Positions 62,635 through 64,000 of a stretch of 64,000 nt of DNA are shown one piece after another. The position numbers and the translations under genes were made by a program. Within the stretch, counting starts at the first letter, position 1; the number at the start of each line of letters is the position of its first letter. The stretch is taken from positions 1,798,001 to 1,862,000 of the forward strand of contig AP024676.1 in assembly GCA_025998955.1 (NCBI GenBank), given 5' to 3'. Source of the DNA: Candidatus Roseilinea sp. Lineage in GTDB: Bacteria > Chloroflexota > Anaerolineae > J036 > Brachytrichaceae. The notes under the pieces are model-generated. The model was not told the DNA's origin. It was given only the letters and a program-made list of their open reading frames with translations, and did not search any database.

Positions 62635-63761
62635 TTGGTCACCTCATACTTTTTCAGGAATGGCAGCGCATCGACGCCGATCAGGTAGGCCAATGTGGCC
62701 AGCCCAACCACGCCAGAGACCACCGATAGCTCCATCAGGCTGGGCGCGTAGTCAATGTTGAGATGCGGGCCGTGGAAAGCCTCGGTCAACCCCTCCAGTT
62801 CGGGAATGGCGAGCGCCGGGAAGATGATGTTTGAGCGCGCCACGGCAAAGCCAACCAGCACCAGCACACCCATCAGGCCGGCCCAAAATCCGCTGCGCGC
62901 CAGGCGCGGCTGCACCAGCACAATCAGCGGCACGATCATGCCGAGCGCCACCTGCAAGCCCCAGAATGCCCAGGCATACTGGCCAAACAACACCAGCTCA
63001 ACCGCACGAGCCGTGTCCGGCACGCCACTGTATAGGGCCACCGAGTAATCAACCCACAGGTAGTACGCCTTCACCAGGATCAGCACAATCATGGCCAGAC
63101 CCAGCAGGCGCACGCGCTGCTGGCGAGTTTCATCATCTGGCGTGAACCAGCCCAGCAGGGTCATCAGCAGCGCCACACCCGAGGTGAGCGAGAAGATGGG
63201 GAATTGCGCCGGCAACATGGCCGCATGCCACGACGCGCGGCTGGCATTCACGCTGAGCAGCGCGCCCACGCCGCCGCTGAGGAAAATGGCCAGGAATAGC
63301 CCAATGCTCATCACTACTTTGGTTGAGAGTGTTTGCGGCCGCCGTAGCGTGAGAACAAGCGAGACCACAATGACGACCAGGAAAAGTGTGTAGCCCCATA
63401 CCAACTGCGCCATCGGCGCGCCAAAGTTGGGGCTGAGGTACACCTTCCAGATGCGCTCCATGTGTCCCAGATCGAAGGCGATGGTGATCAGCGCCGCCGG
63501 CATGGTCACCAGCGCGCCCCACAAGGCGTATTTGCCGGCGCCCTTGAACAGGCGGACGTTGAACAGGTGATCGAGCGTCGCCAGCATATACGCGCCGGTG
63601 GAGATGCCGGCAAAGAACAAATACATGGCCACCCACAGCCCCCACGTCACATACGAGCCGTAATTGACCTCGCGCTCGCCGATGAACAGACGAGAGTAGA
63701 ACCCATACAGGCCCAGCAACAGCGCCAATGCGCCCAGGCCATACACGATTCTTTTGATCAT
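62631..63761 (-). CDS. NrfD/PsrC-family membrane quinone-binding subunit
   Basis: 376 residues with roughly nine to ten hydrophobic helices. YGSYVTWGLWVAMYLFFAGISTGAYML is the NrfD/PsrC start, and NASRASWHAAMLPAQFPIFSL is another conserved block. It anchors the complex and exchanges electrons with quinone. Its stop overlaps the catalytic-subunit ATG by 4 bp, so the two are coupled. Confidence 0.93.
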   Translation of the reverse strand: MIKRIVYGLGALALLLGLYGFYSRLFIGEREVNYGSYVTWGLWVAMYLFFAGISTGAYMLATLDHLFNVRLFKGAGKYALWGALVTMPAALITIAFDLGHMERIWKVYLSPNFGAPMAQLVWGYTLFLVVIVVSLVLTLRRPQTLSTKVVMSIGLFLAIFLSGGVGALLSVNASRASWHAAMLPAQFPIFSLTSGVALLMTLLGWFTPDDETRQQRVRLLGLAMIVLILVKAYYLWVDYSVALYSGVPDTARAVELVLFGQYAWAFWGLQVALGMIVPLIVLVQPRLARSGFWAGLMGVLVLVGFAVARSNIIFPALAIPELEGLTEAFHGPHLNIDYAPSLMELSVVSGVVGLATLAYLIGVDALPFLKKYEVTK

Positions 63762-63773
63762 GACGCTCCTCCC

Positions 63774-64000
63774 TCACACGATGTAATACACGCGCGGCTG
63801 GGTGCCCAACTCTTCTTTCAGCCGGATGACATTCGGGCGATGAATCAGTTGGGCCACCACGCTATCGGGATCGTTGGCGTCGCCGAACAAGGTAGCGCGC
63901 CCGATGCATGTCGTCACACATTCGGGCAACAACCCCTCCTTGACGCGATGCAGGCAGAAGTGACACTTGCGGGCGTTGCCCATTGGCGAACCATGCGCTT
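63774..64000 (-). CDS. Ferredoxin-like Fe-S subunit (TtrB/PsrB-type), C-terminal part
   Basis: The gene runs past the right edge; about 75 C-terminal residues are present. [30 protein letters not shown] has the Cys spacing of four-cluster Fe-S electron-transfer subunits, followed by [19 protein letters not shown]. It relays electrons between the molybdenum subunit and the NrfD protein. It lies 12 bp before the NrfD gene. Confidence 0.92.
   Translation of the reverse strand, partial: AHGSPMGNARKCHFCLHRVKEGLLPECVTTCIGRATLFGDANDPDSVVAQLIHRPNVIRLKEELGTQPRVYYIV

Overview
The window is GC-rich bacterial chromosome with short spacers and many co-directional operons. Every ABC substrate-binding protein is a lipoprotein with a low-complexity Ala/Pro/Thr linker, several permease pairs are fused into one chain, and there is an NrfD-type molybdenum oxidoreductase and a two-half multidrug exporter. 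Together these suggest a Chloroflexota (Anaerolineae-like) organism. This is an inference from gene style; no rRNA is present.

Layout. 1-9 kb: end of a GMC (choline dehydrogenase-like) gene, a double-ACT regulator, the glycine betaine importer (proX, proV, fused proW-proW), nudC, and two EamA exporters, the second cut by an IS5-family element. 9-15 kb: branched-chain amino-acid-type importer (livJ, a UroD-like protein, fused livHM, livG, livF). 15-25 kb: sugar/acid catabolism genes (FAD oxidoreductase, two SDRs, glucarate dehydratase-like enolase, two Gfo/Idh/MocA proteins, a frameshifted secreted glycoside hydrolase), a second IS copy and a tRNA(CAT). 25-33 kb: MarR-controlled heterodimeric ABC exporter and an amino-acid importer without its ATPase. 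33-46 kb: PIG-L deacetylase, threonine aldolase, TIM-barrel isomerase, DUF1405 protein, murA, pdhABC without E3, cobalamin adenosyltransferase, LysM lipoprotein, saccharopine dehydrogenase-like protein, serB. 46-58 kb: comM, pstSCAB, an oxidoreductase, and a ferric/phosphonate-type ABC importer. 58-64 kb: FmdE, a cysteine-free CMD protein, and a three-subunit molybdopterin oxidoreductase running off the right edge.

Most notable signals. (1) PhoP-like direct repeats with an exact 11-bp period lie before pstS and also before the 'ferric-type' importer at 54.2 kb, which points to a phosphorus substrate for the latter. (2) Degenerate 7-bp repeat tracts fill many gene junctions, and one is translated as a heptapeptide-repeat linker joining two ProW domains. 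(3) A hairpin lies between the binding-protein gene and the next gene in all five importer operons. (4) The IS transposase has a dnaX-like -1 frameshift cassette placed before the last catalytic Glu. (5) MurA carries Asp in place of the fosfomycin-target Cys. (6) A structured, covarying repeat flanks an apparently leaderless LysM lipoprotein gene.
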